In this document: piece after piece, positions 9,905 to 21,288 of the stretch | How the letters are laid out: each line of letters starts with the position of its first letter | How positions within the stretch are numbered: position 1 is the first letter of the stretch | Source of the DNA: Anagrus nilaparvatae | Taxonomy: Eukaryota > Arthropoda > Insecta > Hymenoptera > Mymaridae | Assembly (NCBI GenBank): GCA_022575985.1 | Contig: JAKSXM010000014.1 | Span: 3,348,001-3,412,000 of the forward strand | DNA: 64,000 bases | Direction: 5' to 3' | Made by a program: the position numbers and the translations under genes | The notes under the pieces: model-generated | Told to the model about the DNA's origin: nothing | What the model saw: the letters and a program-made list of their open reading frames with translations, nothing else | Databases searched by the model: none

Positions 9905-12415
9905 CTAGACGCCTACGATGGACCAGAATCAGAAAAAGAAAAAATTAAATGGAAAAAAGAGTTAGAGGAAGATTATTATAATAGCATGTTATACTCTAAT
10001 AATGTATCAAAAGTTGACTTAAATCTAAATGAAATGGCTATTAATCTAAGTAGCTCTATTAAAGAAGTTAAATCAGTAAAAATGATTAAATTAGAGAAAA
10101 ATATAAATTCTAACTTTATTGTTAATAATCCATGGTTTGACACTGACTGTCAAACAGCAAAAACAGAACTAAAAGAATTCAGTAAAATATTAAGAAACAA
10201 TGATTATCCAAGTGATCAAGTTAAAATTTTTCATAAAGACAGATCAGAATATTTGAGACTTCTAGACTATAAAAAAAATGCATATCTCTTTGACTCGGCA
10301 GAACAAATTTTAAAAACAAAAGACTCACAAAAATTTTGGTTCTTAATTAATTCGTTTAGATACATTAACAAAACAAATAATGAGCACATAGACTTGAACA
10401 CTTGCACAAATTATTTTAAAAAGGTCTATGAATCTGATATAAATGTATATGAACATATAGTACTTAATAATAATTCTGACCTAATTCTGGACGCCAAAAT
10501 TAATCTAGAGGAAATTTACTTAGCTTTAAAGAAATGTAATGATAACAAGGCTCCAGGAGTGGACGGAATAACTTTTGAATTCCTGAAAAATTTACTTCAA
10601 AATTGGCTAATGTACATTAATACAATTTTTAACAAAATTATGAGACAGGAAACCATACCTGAATCTTGGGCCGAAATAATCACTAAAATGTTATATAAAA
10701 AGGGTGATGTGTTAAACCCAGAAAATTATCGCCCAATATCACTAGTGAATGTTGTTTTAAAATTATTTACATTGATATTGCTAAATCGACTCACTAAATG
10801 GTGTGACGCCAACAATACCATCCCCGAGTGGCAGGCGAGTTTCAGAGAAAATCGGAGCACTATTGACAATACTTTTACGTTAAACTCAATAATTAATACC
10901 AGTATTAGAAAAAAAGATGGAAAATTAAAAGGTAGAAAATTGTATGCTCTAGCGGTCGATCTGAAAAACGCCTTCCCCTCGGTACCACACAATTTACTGT
11001 GGAAGAAACTTAGCAAATTAGGAATTAGTCACAAATTTATTAATATTGTAAAAGATCTATACACTAAAGCTAATATGGCAGTTAAAACTAATAATGGCTA
11101 CTCGGAGAAATGTAGCATAACGAAAGGTGTGTTACAGGGGGGAACATTAAGTCCTAAACTATACTCCCTATATATTGCCGATCTGGGCGAGTTCTTGGAA
11201 GTAAATGATATAAGGGGAGTGCAATTGGACGAAAGGACATCTATACCGCTATTAGCGTTTGCAGATGACATGTTCTTCCTCTCGGAATCCGCATTGTATC
11301 ATAGAAAACTAATAACTGTCCTAGAAAAGTACCTAGACAATAATAAACTTGAATTAAATACTAAAAAAACAAAAATAATGATTTTTAAAAAAGGGGGCCA
11401 TGGCCATAAAACAAAAAAATCTAAAGTTTGAATTCAAAAATAACCCATTAGAATTTGCAAAAGATTATTTATACTTGGGAGTTACGTTCACACAATCAGG
11501 TTCTTTTAATAAAACTCTAAAAAACTTCATGTCAAAAGGCTATAAAGCTACCCAACCAACTTTAAACATCATAAACAGGCTAAGGATCACGGATGCCTTA
11601 ACTTGTAAAAAACTGTATAACGCGCTAGTCTCATCTACTGTTTTATATGCGGCCCCAGTCTGGAGTCCAGCATATCTCCCTGAAATAGAAAAAGTTCAAA
11701 ATACCTTCTTTAGAAAACTTCTTATTCTACCTCGTAACACGCCTGGTTGTGCTATAAGAAATGAACTAAAGCTAGACAAACTAGAGTTATATTGTTTCAA
11801 GCTAATCCTGAATTACACTCAGAAAATCTTGGAAATGGAAGATAATAGGTTTCCAAAAATTTGTTTTTATAAAGCTAAAAAATTAGCGAAATATGATCTT
11901 ACTAATCCAAGATTCAACTGGTTTGTACAAGTAGACGAGTATTTTTTCAAAAAAATAAATAAAAGTAATTTTTGGAATAATCTAACTCTAGAAAAGTTAA
12001 AAATTGAGAGAAACAATCTTATCACTAAAATGAGAAATCACTTAATCAAAGAGGACCAAGATAATTGTATTAACTCGATGTCACTTGCGCTATATCCTTC
12101 CTTATTAGGAAAAAAACATAATAACTATCTTAATTTAAAAATTCCTACTTACTATAAGAGGGTTATAGCTCAATTGAGAATGCTTAATTCATATGTAACA
12201 AGAATTATATTCAAGAATAATACACTTATTGTAAAAGAAAACTACTGCCACTACTGTGGGGTTAGAAATGACCTAGTGCACTAGTTGATATATTGTATGT
12301 ATTATGAAAAACAAAGAAATAATCTCGTACCCGAATTGAACCAAGATGATAATAGAAATGCGATTTTCTTTAATCTTATGAATAATCTTAATGAAAAAAA
12401 GCAAGAAAACTTGTA
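9905..12415 (+). pseudogene. non-LTR retrotransposon ORF2 remnant (reverse transcriptase), truncated and frameshifted
   Basis: Reverse transcriptase of a LINE-type element. The frame is open from about 9905 with no start codon, so the 5' part, including any endonuclease, is missing. RT motifs in order are KAPGVDGITFEF, ENYRPISLVN, ALAVDLKNAFPSVPH, GVLQGGTLSPKLY and the catalytic FADD (AFADDMFFL) in the first open frame, to 11431. A single frameshift near 11395, at a run of A and G, moves the reading to a second frame starting about 11400 that contains YLYLGVTF and the thumb-like region. A C-terminal CxxC...HxxxxC zinc knuckle (CHYCG...) is cut by an in-frame TAG at 12282, after which the frame continues to about 12415. 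It resembles I/Jockey-type LINEs; the exact clade cannot be fixed. It is dead. Confidence 0.85.
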
Positions 12416-13030
12416 ATATTGATTCATATCATAGCAACAAACAATCATGAATAAAAAATAAAAAAAAAAAAAAATAATAATAAGAATCATTAAATAAATA
12501 TTATAAATATAAAGAACAATACTAATAATATATTAATAAAATTAAAAAGTACTTCTAGAGACTAAAAAACAAAAAAACAAAAAAACAAAAATTTTAAAAA
12601 TTAAAACAAATAATAAAAAGTGGAATTCTTGATCTCAAGATATAAATATATAGATATATAAATATAGATAGTCTCAAATATATATATATACTAATAAGGA
12701 TAAAAAAAAAATTAATAAATAAATAAATAAAAATAAGAATAATAATAATAATAATAATAAAGCCAAGAAATAATATGATTCGAAAAGCCAAAAAAGAGGT
12801 AATACTAAACAAAAGATACTAAACAAAAAATAATTTATTTTAGTTAAGAATAAGAGGTAACCACCTCGATGTAATAAATATTAAACGGTATTAAACCGTT
12901 ATATTTGGTTATACTTTAATTTACTATAGTTATATAAAAATAATGTATTTTCTATGTATCAGTCACTTGTAAAACTATTATGTAACAGTTAAGAAAGTTA
13001 AATAAACTAAAACTAAAACTATTTAAAATA
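12416..13030. other. A-rich 3' region of the LINE remnant, then low-complexity sequence
   Basis: It contains A-rich runs, AAAC-type repeats (12565-12590), alternating AT and (AAT)n at 12738-12762. It ends with AAATAAACTAAAACTAAAAC near 13020, which may be the element's 3' tail. No gene was seen. Confidence 0.4.
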
Positions 13031-13047
13031 TATTACTTATATATCAT

Positions 13048-13290
13048 TTCCCTGGGAATCCGATTTCGACCTTATTTTGGGTATACAAAGTTATATATAT
13101 AGAACGAAAATTAAAAAAAAGAGTTAAAAAAGTGAAAAAATTGAGAAAAATAAAAAACATTATATTAATGACGTATTTGAAATTTTGCAAACCAGGGTAT
13201 TTAAAAATAAAATTATTTTTAATATATCTTGGGCAATTGTAAAAGTTCCCTGAGAATCTGAATTCGACCTTATTTTAGGTATATAATATC
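13048..13290. repeat. duplicated CGACCTTATTTT block
   Basis: A ~40-bp block with TTCCCTG(G/A)GAATC and TTCGACCTTATTTT(G/A)GGTATA occurs at 13049-13085 and again at 13246-13285, 197 bases apart, embedded in AT-rich sequence. Confidence 0.5.
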
Positions 13291-13768
13291 ACCAAATGCC
13301 TGAAAATCCAATAAAACTGCAAAAGAATGAGAAAAATCCATCAAAATTCGTGTAATTTACATTATTTGGAGGTTAAAGATGGCCGATAACATCGAGTGAG
13401 GAACGGCTTCAAAAAATATATTTATAACCAAGTCTCCTCCCAAATTTTGAAGAAAAAATATGATTCGGTTTTTTATTTACAGCACTTTAAAAATAAAAAG
13501 TTAATTTTTCCATTTTCCGGGTTTTTAAGGGAAAATTTTGGAAAACTAATGGTAGGACCGAATTCCTGAGGAGATTTTACTAAAGTCACTCTTCTTTCAT
13601 GATTTTTGAGCATATCTAGAATAGGTGGGATAATAAAGAAGAATGGGCAGCTTAGAAAAGTTGAATTTTGAGCTTTTTTCAAAAAGCGCCCGGGCGATTA
13701 TTTCAAAATTCACTTTTTCTAGTTCAGGTAAATGTACATTAAAAGAATTCTTTGAAATCTCGACACCA

Positions 13769-14252
13769 CACAGTGTGGGAAAATGGACAAAAATCGCTCT
13801 TGGACTGAGTTTTTGAGCTATCGACTTGAAACCAGTTTTGAACGACTTTAAAATAAGCCTGCTTTCGTGTCTCACTGCGGATGTTTCATATTTATTAATT
13901 TTTAACTAGCCTATTTACAAAAAATGCATTTTATGCGAGATTCTAAAATATGCAAAAATTATGATTTAATATTTTTGACTTCAAAATGTTTTTTAATTTT
14001 TATGTATATAATGCAGGATTAACACAAAAAAATTTCCCGTTTGTTTTAGAGAGCAAAAAATGTAGGAATTAAAAATTTCGATAAAGAAATAGGTTGAAGT
14101 AGTGAAAATAGGCTATTTAAAAATAAAAAATTTGAAAAATCCGCAGTGATGCACGAAAGCCGGCTTATTTTAAAGCCGTTCAAAACAGGTTTCAAGTTGA
14201 TAGCTCAAAAACTCAGTCCAAGAGCGATTTTTGTCCATTTTGCCACACTGTG
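13769..14252. repeat. imperfect palindrome, ~147-bp arms
   Basis: The arm 13769-13915 (from CACAGTGTGGG) is inverted at 14105-14252 (to CCACACTGTG) with about ten differences; the centre is AT-rich. Because the arms are inverted copies, each strand shows the same peptide starting (M)HESRLILK, an artefact rather than two genes. Fold-back element or MITE remnant. Confidence 0.8.
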
Positions 14253-14899
14253 CACCGCAGCGCATCTCAGGTTGGCGCTCATTCAGGGGACCCGTGCAAG
14301 GTACATAGATATTTTAGAGGTACTATATTGCGCCTAACCAATAGGATTACCGGCCACAGATCGCCATATTCGCTTAAAAAAGCCAATGAGCGCTCTGGCG
14401 TATTTTTTAAATTTGTAATTATTTGAAATGGAAATTTCCTTTTTTATTTCAATAAAATTTAATACTTTTAAAGTGAAATAAAATATAATAAAAAATAATT
14501 ATATTATTCTTTTAAGTATTAAATATTATAATATTGATTAACAAAAATAATTAGCTGCTTGTATATATACAGTACAATGAACGGGAATAATTTAAAAAAT
14601 ATATATTGTTTATTATAAAAATCAAAAATTATGATAATTATTGAATATAATAATTGAAAAATCAAAAATTATAATAATAATTGAAATTAATATTAACCAT
14701 TTCAAAATAAGACAATAAAACAAATTTTTTACTTTAACAGTATGTATTATATACAGTATAGATACAGCATATCAAAAAAATCGTGCTAGACAAAACATAA
14801 CTCACATACATTCACTTATACACACGTACTGTGGCCGTGCGCAGAAAAAAATCTCCTATGTATAATACCTCTAATTGAATCTTTCTTGGACCCGTGTCT
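14253..14899. other. non-coding, with a GC-richer patch
   Basis: 14255-14400 is unusually GC-rich for the window (GCACCGCAGCGCATCTCAGG and on); the rest is AT-rich. No open frame or structure was recognised. Confidence 0.5.
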
Positions 14900-15168
14900 A
14901 ACTTTAAATAACGATAACTCGCTCGACGGAAAATTCGTCAAAATAATAAAAAAAGATAACTCGCTAATTTATCGGTCAAAAATGAAAATTTTCTTTCTAC
15001 AATCGTCGAATTTTTTACTGGCTATTTGAATATTTACAACAAAAAAACTTTTTATCTGCAAAAATTATTTTTTTTCGGAGAATTCAAATAGCAAGGAAAA
15101 AATTCGACGATTAAAAAAAAAAATTTATTTTTGACCGACAAATAAGCGAGTTATCGTTATTTAAAGTT
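14900..15168. repeat. fold-back repeat, ~269 bp
   Basis: The ends AACTTTAAATAACGATAACTC and its inverse (15145-15168) are followed inward by further inverted pairs: TCGGTCAAAAAT/ATTTTTGACCGAC and TCGTCGAATTTTTTACTGG/CAAGGAAAAAATTCGACGA. The loop lies near 15030. Confidence 0.85.
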
Positions 15169-16560
15169 GAAATACTGTATAATGACCCAAAAAAAAGGGA
15201 AGGGAATTTCGGAAAATTTTTTAAAAAATCTTAAAATGATGATAACTTGCTTATTTGTCATTCAAAAATAAAAATTTTGCAGACGATTAAAACTGTTAAA
15301 AAAATGATATTTTCGGAAACAGCCAACTTTCAATTGCTTATATGTAAGGTGCCTGATAACCTTTTTTAACGTTTAAGGTCTCATTTGAAAGGTCTTTGCT
15401 AGACGCTTTTAACGAGACCAATTGGAAGTCTAATGATGCTGAGTCACAATTTAATTATCAGCTTTTTTCGATAAAATAAATCTTACGTTAATCAATGCCA
15501 GTAAAAATCAACTCCTTGAAACTTTTTGAAAATTTTTTTTGTAAAAGTTGAAAAATCAAGGAAAAAAATGAGACCAGCTGGATGTTTTTTGGATTAATCC
15601 TTTAGGCCTAGTAAATTTTTGACAATTGGCTAAAAACAGCTATTTTGGGACCTTTTAGAACTTGTATCTCGGCAACCCATCCTACGAAATGGCTGAAATT
15701 TTGGCTGATTGAGTTTTTTTTATTAATCCAAACCACCCCTGATAATTTGAGCCCAATCGGAGTCATAGGTGCGCACATTTTTGTATGAAAAGTAATGGAT
15801 ATGTCCATTAGACTGACAAAAAAAACGACTTTTCGATTTTTTAAGGTACTCAAGCGTTTTTGGATACTACTTTATGAAAAAAAAAGCCCTAGGTAAACCG
15901 CATCTAAAAATATTTAGTCGTTGGACAGCGCCAAAGCGTTTTCGATTTTTGAAAATTGGTTCAGCAGCGTCGGGGGGGATTACAGCTACTTAATTTAAAA
16001 GGCAACAAAAAAATAAAACTTCGGAGGGTATTTCATAGTTTTTTTGGTAACTAAAAACGATGGAATCATTTATTTTGAATTATTTCTTTAAGGCAAAAAG
16101 TTATGAGTTAATTTCGGTCTTAAAAAAATCAAAAATTGGACAGTTTTTGGCGTCAAAAACATGATGCGGACTAAAAAATTTTTAGAAATTATTTTAAAGG
16201 GGCATTTCGAATGATCATTGAGTCAGTTTTGTGTTTTTAAAAAAAAACATTGGTTGTAATAATAAATAAATAAAAAAATACATAAAAAAATAAAAATAAT
16301 AAAAATAGTAAAAATAATAAAATAATATAAATAATAAAATAATAAAAATACATAAAAAAATCTAAGCATCAAATGCATTGGTGTTTATGCAACATTGCAT
16401 ATGCCATGTGCAACGTTGCATATGCAATGTTTGCATATGCAACTTTTTTTAAAAAATGATAGAAAATAAAGAAATTAAAATTCGGGAGTCACAAAAACGA
16501 TTTTCAGTAAAAAAATTATATTGCTAACCGAAAAACTATTTTTCCGGGTATTACAGATGA
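15169..16560. other. repeat-like non-coding sequence
   Basis: No gene was seen; the 81-codon minus open frame at 15608-15853 lacks motifs. 16255-16361 is an A-rich simple repeat of AATAAA-type units. 16388-16443 carries three TTGCATATGC-type palindromes. Confidence 0.5.
16388..16443. repeat. cluster of TTGCATATGCAA palindromes
   Basis: GCAACATTGCATATGCC, GTTGCATATGCAA and TTTGCATATGCAAC follow within 56 bases, with CCATGTGCAACG between. The 12-bp unit TTGCATATGCAA is self-complementary. Confidence 0.7.
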
Positions 16561-16599
16561 CAGACGGTAAGAATTTGATAACGCTAAAAATAATATTCT

Positions 16600-17510
16600 T
16601 ACTGTATACAGGGGTTCTAAAGGTCAGTATTAATGATATTCCAGTAAAAATTTTTATTTTTTTTCCCGAAATAAATTTTTAGGAATCCAAGATGGCGGAC
16701 CAAAAAAATACAAAAAAATAAAATAGCAGTTTTACTCAATGAAGTGGTTTCTGGGGTCAGTTAATATGATATTTCAATAAAAATATTCATTTATTTACCC
16801 TGAAGTAAATTTTCGGGAATCTAAGATGGCGGACCCAAAAAGCCACAAAAAAATAAATTAGCATTTTTTTTGATCGAGGGATTTCTGAGGTCAGTTAATA
16901 TGATATTCCAATTAAGATATTCATTTTTTAACCCTGAAAAAAATTTTCGGGAATCCAAAATGGCGGACCAAAAAAACTAAAGAAAAAGAAATTAGCATTT
17001 TTACTGTATCGAGCAGTTTTCGGGGTCAGTTAATATGATATTTCGATGAAAATATTCATTTTTTACTCTGAAATTAATTTTCGAGAACCCAAAATGGCGG
17101 ATAAAAAAAACTAAAGAAAAAGAAATTAGCATTTTTACAGTATCGAGCAGTTTTCGGGGTCAGTTAATATGATATTTCGATGAAAATATTCATTTTTTAC
17201 TCTGAAATAAATTTTTGGGAATCCAAGATGGCAGACCAAAGAAACTAAAGAAAAAGAAATTAGCATTTTTACTCGAACGAGGAGTATTCGGGGTAAGCTA
17301 ATATGATATTTCAATTAAGAATTTAATTTTTTAACCCTTAAATAAATTTTCGGTAATCCAAGATGGCGGACCAAAAAACTAAAAACGAATAAATTAACAT
17401 ATTTACTCAATAGAGGGGTTTCCGAGGTCAGTAAATATGATCTTTCATTAATAATTTTCTTTTTTTTACTACGAAATAAATTTTTGGGAATTCAAGATGG
17501 CAGACTGTTT
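16600..17510 (+). repeat. 134-bp satellite array A (GATGGCGGACC core), seven monomers
   Basis: The GATGGC core recurs at 16691, 16825, 16959, 17093, 17227, 17362 and 17496, a near-constant 134-bp period. Each monomer contains TCAGTTAATATGATATTTC, a TTCATTTTTTACC-like block, GAAATAAATTTTCGGGAATCC and AAGATGGCGGACCAAAAAA. The same array, inverted and shorter, lies at 46190-46870. Confidence 0.9.
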
Positions 17511-17972
17511 GATGTGGACTTTAATTATTAAGGATAACTTGGTGTATAAATTTTAGAGAGCCAAAATAAATAACTTTTAACACAAATATTTGCAGTAAAA
17601 TAATTAATTATATTTAAAAATTAAAATAATGAAAAGATTTACAAAAATATACTGCATACACGTCTATATTATATGATGTAAGAGACGTGACTGAAAAGGA
17701 GAGCGCCGGTGAAGCCGACGCTGCGGACGGTACTAACACATGCGCAATATAATAACTTTTAAAAATACATACACATTATACACTCTCAAACATTCTCCCA
17801 CACAAATTATTTTATTTAAAAATATAAAATAATTTAATTTAATATATACATTATTTGATTATATTTTTATATATTTACAATAAATAATTAAATTTTATTT
17901 ACAATTTTGTATTATTTATTGTATTATTTTGTATTATTTTGTATTATTTATTTTAAATTTTAAACTATAAAT
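17511..17972. other. 3' non-coding region of the BEL/Pao element and flank
   Basis: This lies just past the integrase stop on the minus strand and should hold the polypurine tract and 3' LTR, but no LTR could be matched to a 5' copy by eye. A GC-richer patch (GAGAGCGCCGGTGAAGCCGA, near 17699) stands out. TATTATTT runs occur at 17907-17952. Confidence 0.35.
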
Positions 17973-18313
17973 TTACTCTTCAGACTTATTTATAAGTATC
18001 AATTTATTTATTGGTCTTTTTAATTGAGATTTCGTTGTTTGTAATTTAACAACACGAATCAATTTATCACTACCAGGATATATTTTTAAGACTTTAGCAA
18101 ATGGCCATTTAGCAGGAGGTATATTATTATCAGTGATAAGAACTATATCTCCTATTTATAAATTATTTTGAGCAATTTTCCATTTGTCACGAGTTTGTAA
18201 AGATTGCAGATATTCGAGCAACCAATTTTTCCACCAGCATTGTAATGTATATTGAATACGATGCCATATTTTTAACGGTGGTTTTGAATTAATTAAATAA
18301 TTTTGATCTGGTA
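17973..18313 (-). pseudogene. BEL/Pao integrase C-terminal part
   Basis: The minus-strand translation shows the BEL/Pao integrase tail: IWHRIQYTLQCWWKNWLLEY, then RDKWKIAQNNL, a premature TAA, then GDIVLI, NIPPAKWPFAKVLKIYPGSD and IRVVKL, ending in RPINKL before the stop. It continues directly, across two inserted fold-back elements, from the catalytic integrase part at 21289-22181. The conserved Trp-rich and GDxVLI motifs identify it. The premature stop shows it is non-functional. Confidence 0.85.
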
Positions 18314-20260
18314 CACAGTAAAAAATAATGCACACAATATTACTACCGTGTAGTAATTTTACTACAGTTTAGTAATATTACTACAGAAATAGTAATTTTA
18401 CTACAAATTGTAGTTATATTACTACTAGTAGTAATTTTACTATTTCGTAGTAATATTACTACAAGTATAGTAATATTACTACAAGTGTAGTAAAATTACT
18501 ACAATTTGTAGTAAAAAAAATTTTTTTTTTTCCAGCCAGATACGACTAAATATAGCTTTAGGAGGTCATTAATGTTTGTAATACACAATATTAACTCTTA
18601 TTATTCGTTTTTAATATTATAAGCATACTCTACTTATACATCTATATTCAGCAATAATCATGAAATAATAACTAAAAAGAGGAGACCGGAACATTTGGAT
18701 AGCCAAATTACAATCTATACTTCTGAACCATTTTAACCCATTACCGCCCAGGCAGCCAAAACGTGCCACCTCATTGCTACCCCTATTTACCTCAATTTTC
18801 CATCCCTAGATGAAATTTCATGATTTTTTGACTTCATATTGGAAATTAGAAACCTTAAAAAACTCTCGATACTGATTAAAAAAAAAGAAAAGATTATTAT
18901 TTTACGAATTATAAAGACTTACATCAAGTGGCACGTTTTGACCGCCTGGGCGGTAATGGGTTAATATGTTGAAAAAACACCAAAGATACCCTCCGTTTAT
19001 TCCAATGCGCCTTCTGGGATTAAAAACGCAGGGCTCAACGTTATAAAATTGGGTTTTTTCGATAACTTCCATACAACACTGTAACCTTGCAAATTAACTA
19101 AGATACTTCCGATTCGTCTCATTTGTTCCGTATGAGTACCATCTTTTAATTCCCGTCAGCCGCAATGTTCCATCACCTATTCTCTCATCGCTATAGTCAA
19201 TAAACCAAATGCCCATTTTCGGACCCAAATGACCAATTTTTAAAAATGCTGCAAAAATTGTAATTTTCAATTAAAATAGGTATTTTAGGTCTCAAAAATT
19301 TTTTATTAGCTTTAAGTTTTCAAAAATGCTTTACTCGGTTCTTTTTTATTACTCATTTAGCAGATATGATAATTTAAAGACAGAGTCTCAATTTAAAGTT
19401 TTTTAAAAAAATCATATTTTATCACTAACTTTGTGGAATCATATTTCGGAAACTTTGAAAGCCAAAAGAACGAGTAAGAAAATTTTGGAAACTTGGAACT
19501 TGTACAAAATTTTTCAGACCTACAAGATCTATTTTCATTGAAAATCACAGTTTTGACAGCAATTTAAAAATTGGTCATTTGGGTCCAAAAATGGGCATTT
19601 GGTTTATTGACTATACCGATGAGAGAATAGATGAGCATTGCGGTTGACGGGAATTAAGAGATGGTATTTATACGGAAAAAATTAGATGAATCGGAAGTAT
19701 TTTAGTTAATTTGCAAGGTTACAGTGTTTTATGGAAGTTATCGAAAAAACCCAATTTTATAACATTGAGCCCTGCGTTTTTAATCCTAAAAGGCGCATTG
19801 GAATAAACGGAAGGTATCTTTGGTGTTTTTTCAACATATTAAAGTGATTCAGAAGTATAGATTGTAATTTGGCAATCCAAACGTTCCGGCCTCCTCTTTT
19901 TAGTTATTATTTCATGATTATCGCTGAATATAGATGCAGGTAGAGTATGCTTATAATATTAAAAACGAAAAATAAGAGTTAATATTGTGTATTACAAACA
20001 TAAATGACCTCCTAAAGCTATATTTAGTCGTATCTGGCTGGAAAAAAAATAAATTTTTTTTACTACAAATTGTAGTAATTTTACTACACTTGTAGTAATA
20101 TTACTACACTTGTAGTAATATTACTACGAAATAGTAAAATTACTACTAGTAGTAATATTACTACAATTTGTAGTAACATTACTATTTCTGTAGTAATATT
20201 ACTAAACTGTAGTAAAATTACTACACGGTAGTAATATTGTGTGCATTATTTTTTACTGTG
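18314..20260. mobile_element. fold-back element FB1, TA-flanked, with terminal arrays of TAGTAATATTACTA palindromes
   Basis: The 1947-bp element has termini CACAGTAAAAAATAATG and its inverse, flanked by TA (18312-18313 and 20261-20262). Each arm begins with about eight copies of a GTAGTAATATTACTAC-like palindrome spaced ~21 bp (18345-18516, mirrored at 20059-20232). Inward are long unique-looking arms that pair across most of the element. The left arm carries an extra 224-bp insertion. There is no coding capacity. Removing the element with one TA restores a continuous integrase reading frame. Its inner arms are diverged homologues of FB2. Confidence 0.9.
18737..18960. mobile_element. TTAA-flanked MITE (piggyBac-like) inside the left arm of FB1
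   Basis: The 224-bp element begins CCCATTACCGCCCAGGC and ends in its inverse GCCTGGGCGGTAATGGG, flanked by TTAA at 18733-18736 and 18961-18964. The mirror position in the other FB1 arm (19839-19842) holds a single TTAA without the insert, which confirms insertion and target duplication. TTAA plus terminal CCC fits the piggyBac superfamily. Inner sequence also pairs (AAAACGTGCCAC/GTGGCACGTTTT). Confidence 0.9.
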
Positions 20261-20288
20261 TAAAATATATGCCGGTTTATTTGACTTA

Positions 20289-21288
20289 CAAGGGGAGTTC
20301 AATACATTTGGAACACCGAATTACACCAAATGCTTATGGATGGGTTTGTTATGTTGAAAAAACATGCCTACTACCTTCCGTTCCTTCCAATGGGCCTTCT
20401 GAGCCTAGAAATGCAGGGCTCAATGTTATAAAATAGGATTTTTTGGTAATTTTCAAAGAAACGCCAAAACCTTGCAAGTTAACCAAAATTCTTCTGGTTG
20501 GTCTCATTTTTTTGGTTTAAGTATCAACTTTCATACGCCGTAAACCGTAATTTATTATCACTAATTCTCTTATCACTATAGCCAATTAACCAAACGGTCA
20601 TTTTTAGCTAAAAATGACCAATTTTTAAAATGCTACCAAATTTGTAATTTCTGACGAAAATGGGTTTTATAGGTCTGAAAAAATTTGTACAAGCTTCAAA
20701 TTTCCAAAAATTTTTTGCTCGTCTCATTTCCTTGATTCGTTTTTAAGAAATGGCTCTTCAAAGTTAGCATTAAAAATGAGCTTTTTTAAAAAATCGTAAA
20801 ATTGGGACTGTGACTTCAAATTATCATATCTGGTTAACAAATAATTGCAAAAGGTAAAGTCAAGAAGTTTTGGAAACTTGAAGCTTGTACAAATTTTTTC
20901 AGACCTATAAAACCCATTTTCGTCAGAAATTACAAATTTGGCAGCATTTTAAAAATTGGTCATTTTTAGCTAAAAATGACCGTTTGGTTAATTGGCTATA
21001 GTGATGAGAGAATTAACGATAATAAATTGCGGTTTACGGCGTATGAAAGGTGATACTTAAATCAAAAAAATGAGACCATCCAGAAGAGTTTTGGTTAACT
21101 TGCGAGGTTTTGGCGTTTCTTTGAAAATTACCAAAAAATCCTATTTTATAACATTGAGCCCTGCGTTTCTAGGCCCAGAAGGCCCATTGGAAGGAACGGA
21201 GGGTAGTCGGCATGTTTTTTCAACATAACAAACTCATCCATAACCATTTGGTGTAATTCGGTGTTCCAAATGTATTGAACTCCCCTTG
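20289..21288. mobile_element. fold-back element FB2, 1,000 bp, TTA-flanked
   Basis: Termini CAAGGGGAGTTCAATACATT and its inverse; arms of ~450 bp pair nearly throughout, with the loop near 20790. Flanked by TTA (20286-20288 and 21289-21291). It has no coding capacity; the 65-codon open frame at 20239-20436 is in the arm. Blocks such as GGCCTTCTGAGCC, GCAGGGCTCAATGTTATAAAA and CTAAAAATGACCAATTTTTAAAA have diverged counterparts in FB1. Removing it with one TTA keeps the integrase frame open. Confidence 0.9.

Noticed and set aside
13597..14337. Two matching open frames on opposite strands starting with HESRLILK, suggesting a duplicated gene.
   Set aside because: They are the two arms of one imperfect palindrome (13769-14252); the shared peptide follows from the inverted repeat and both frames run into unrelated sequence.
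18345..18516. CRISPR-like array of short repeats with regular spacing.
   Set aside because: The genome is eukaryotic, the spacers are only ~5 bp and similar, and the array is mirrored at the other end of a fold-back element.
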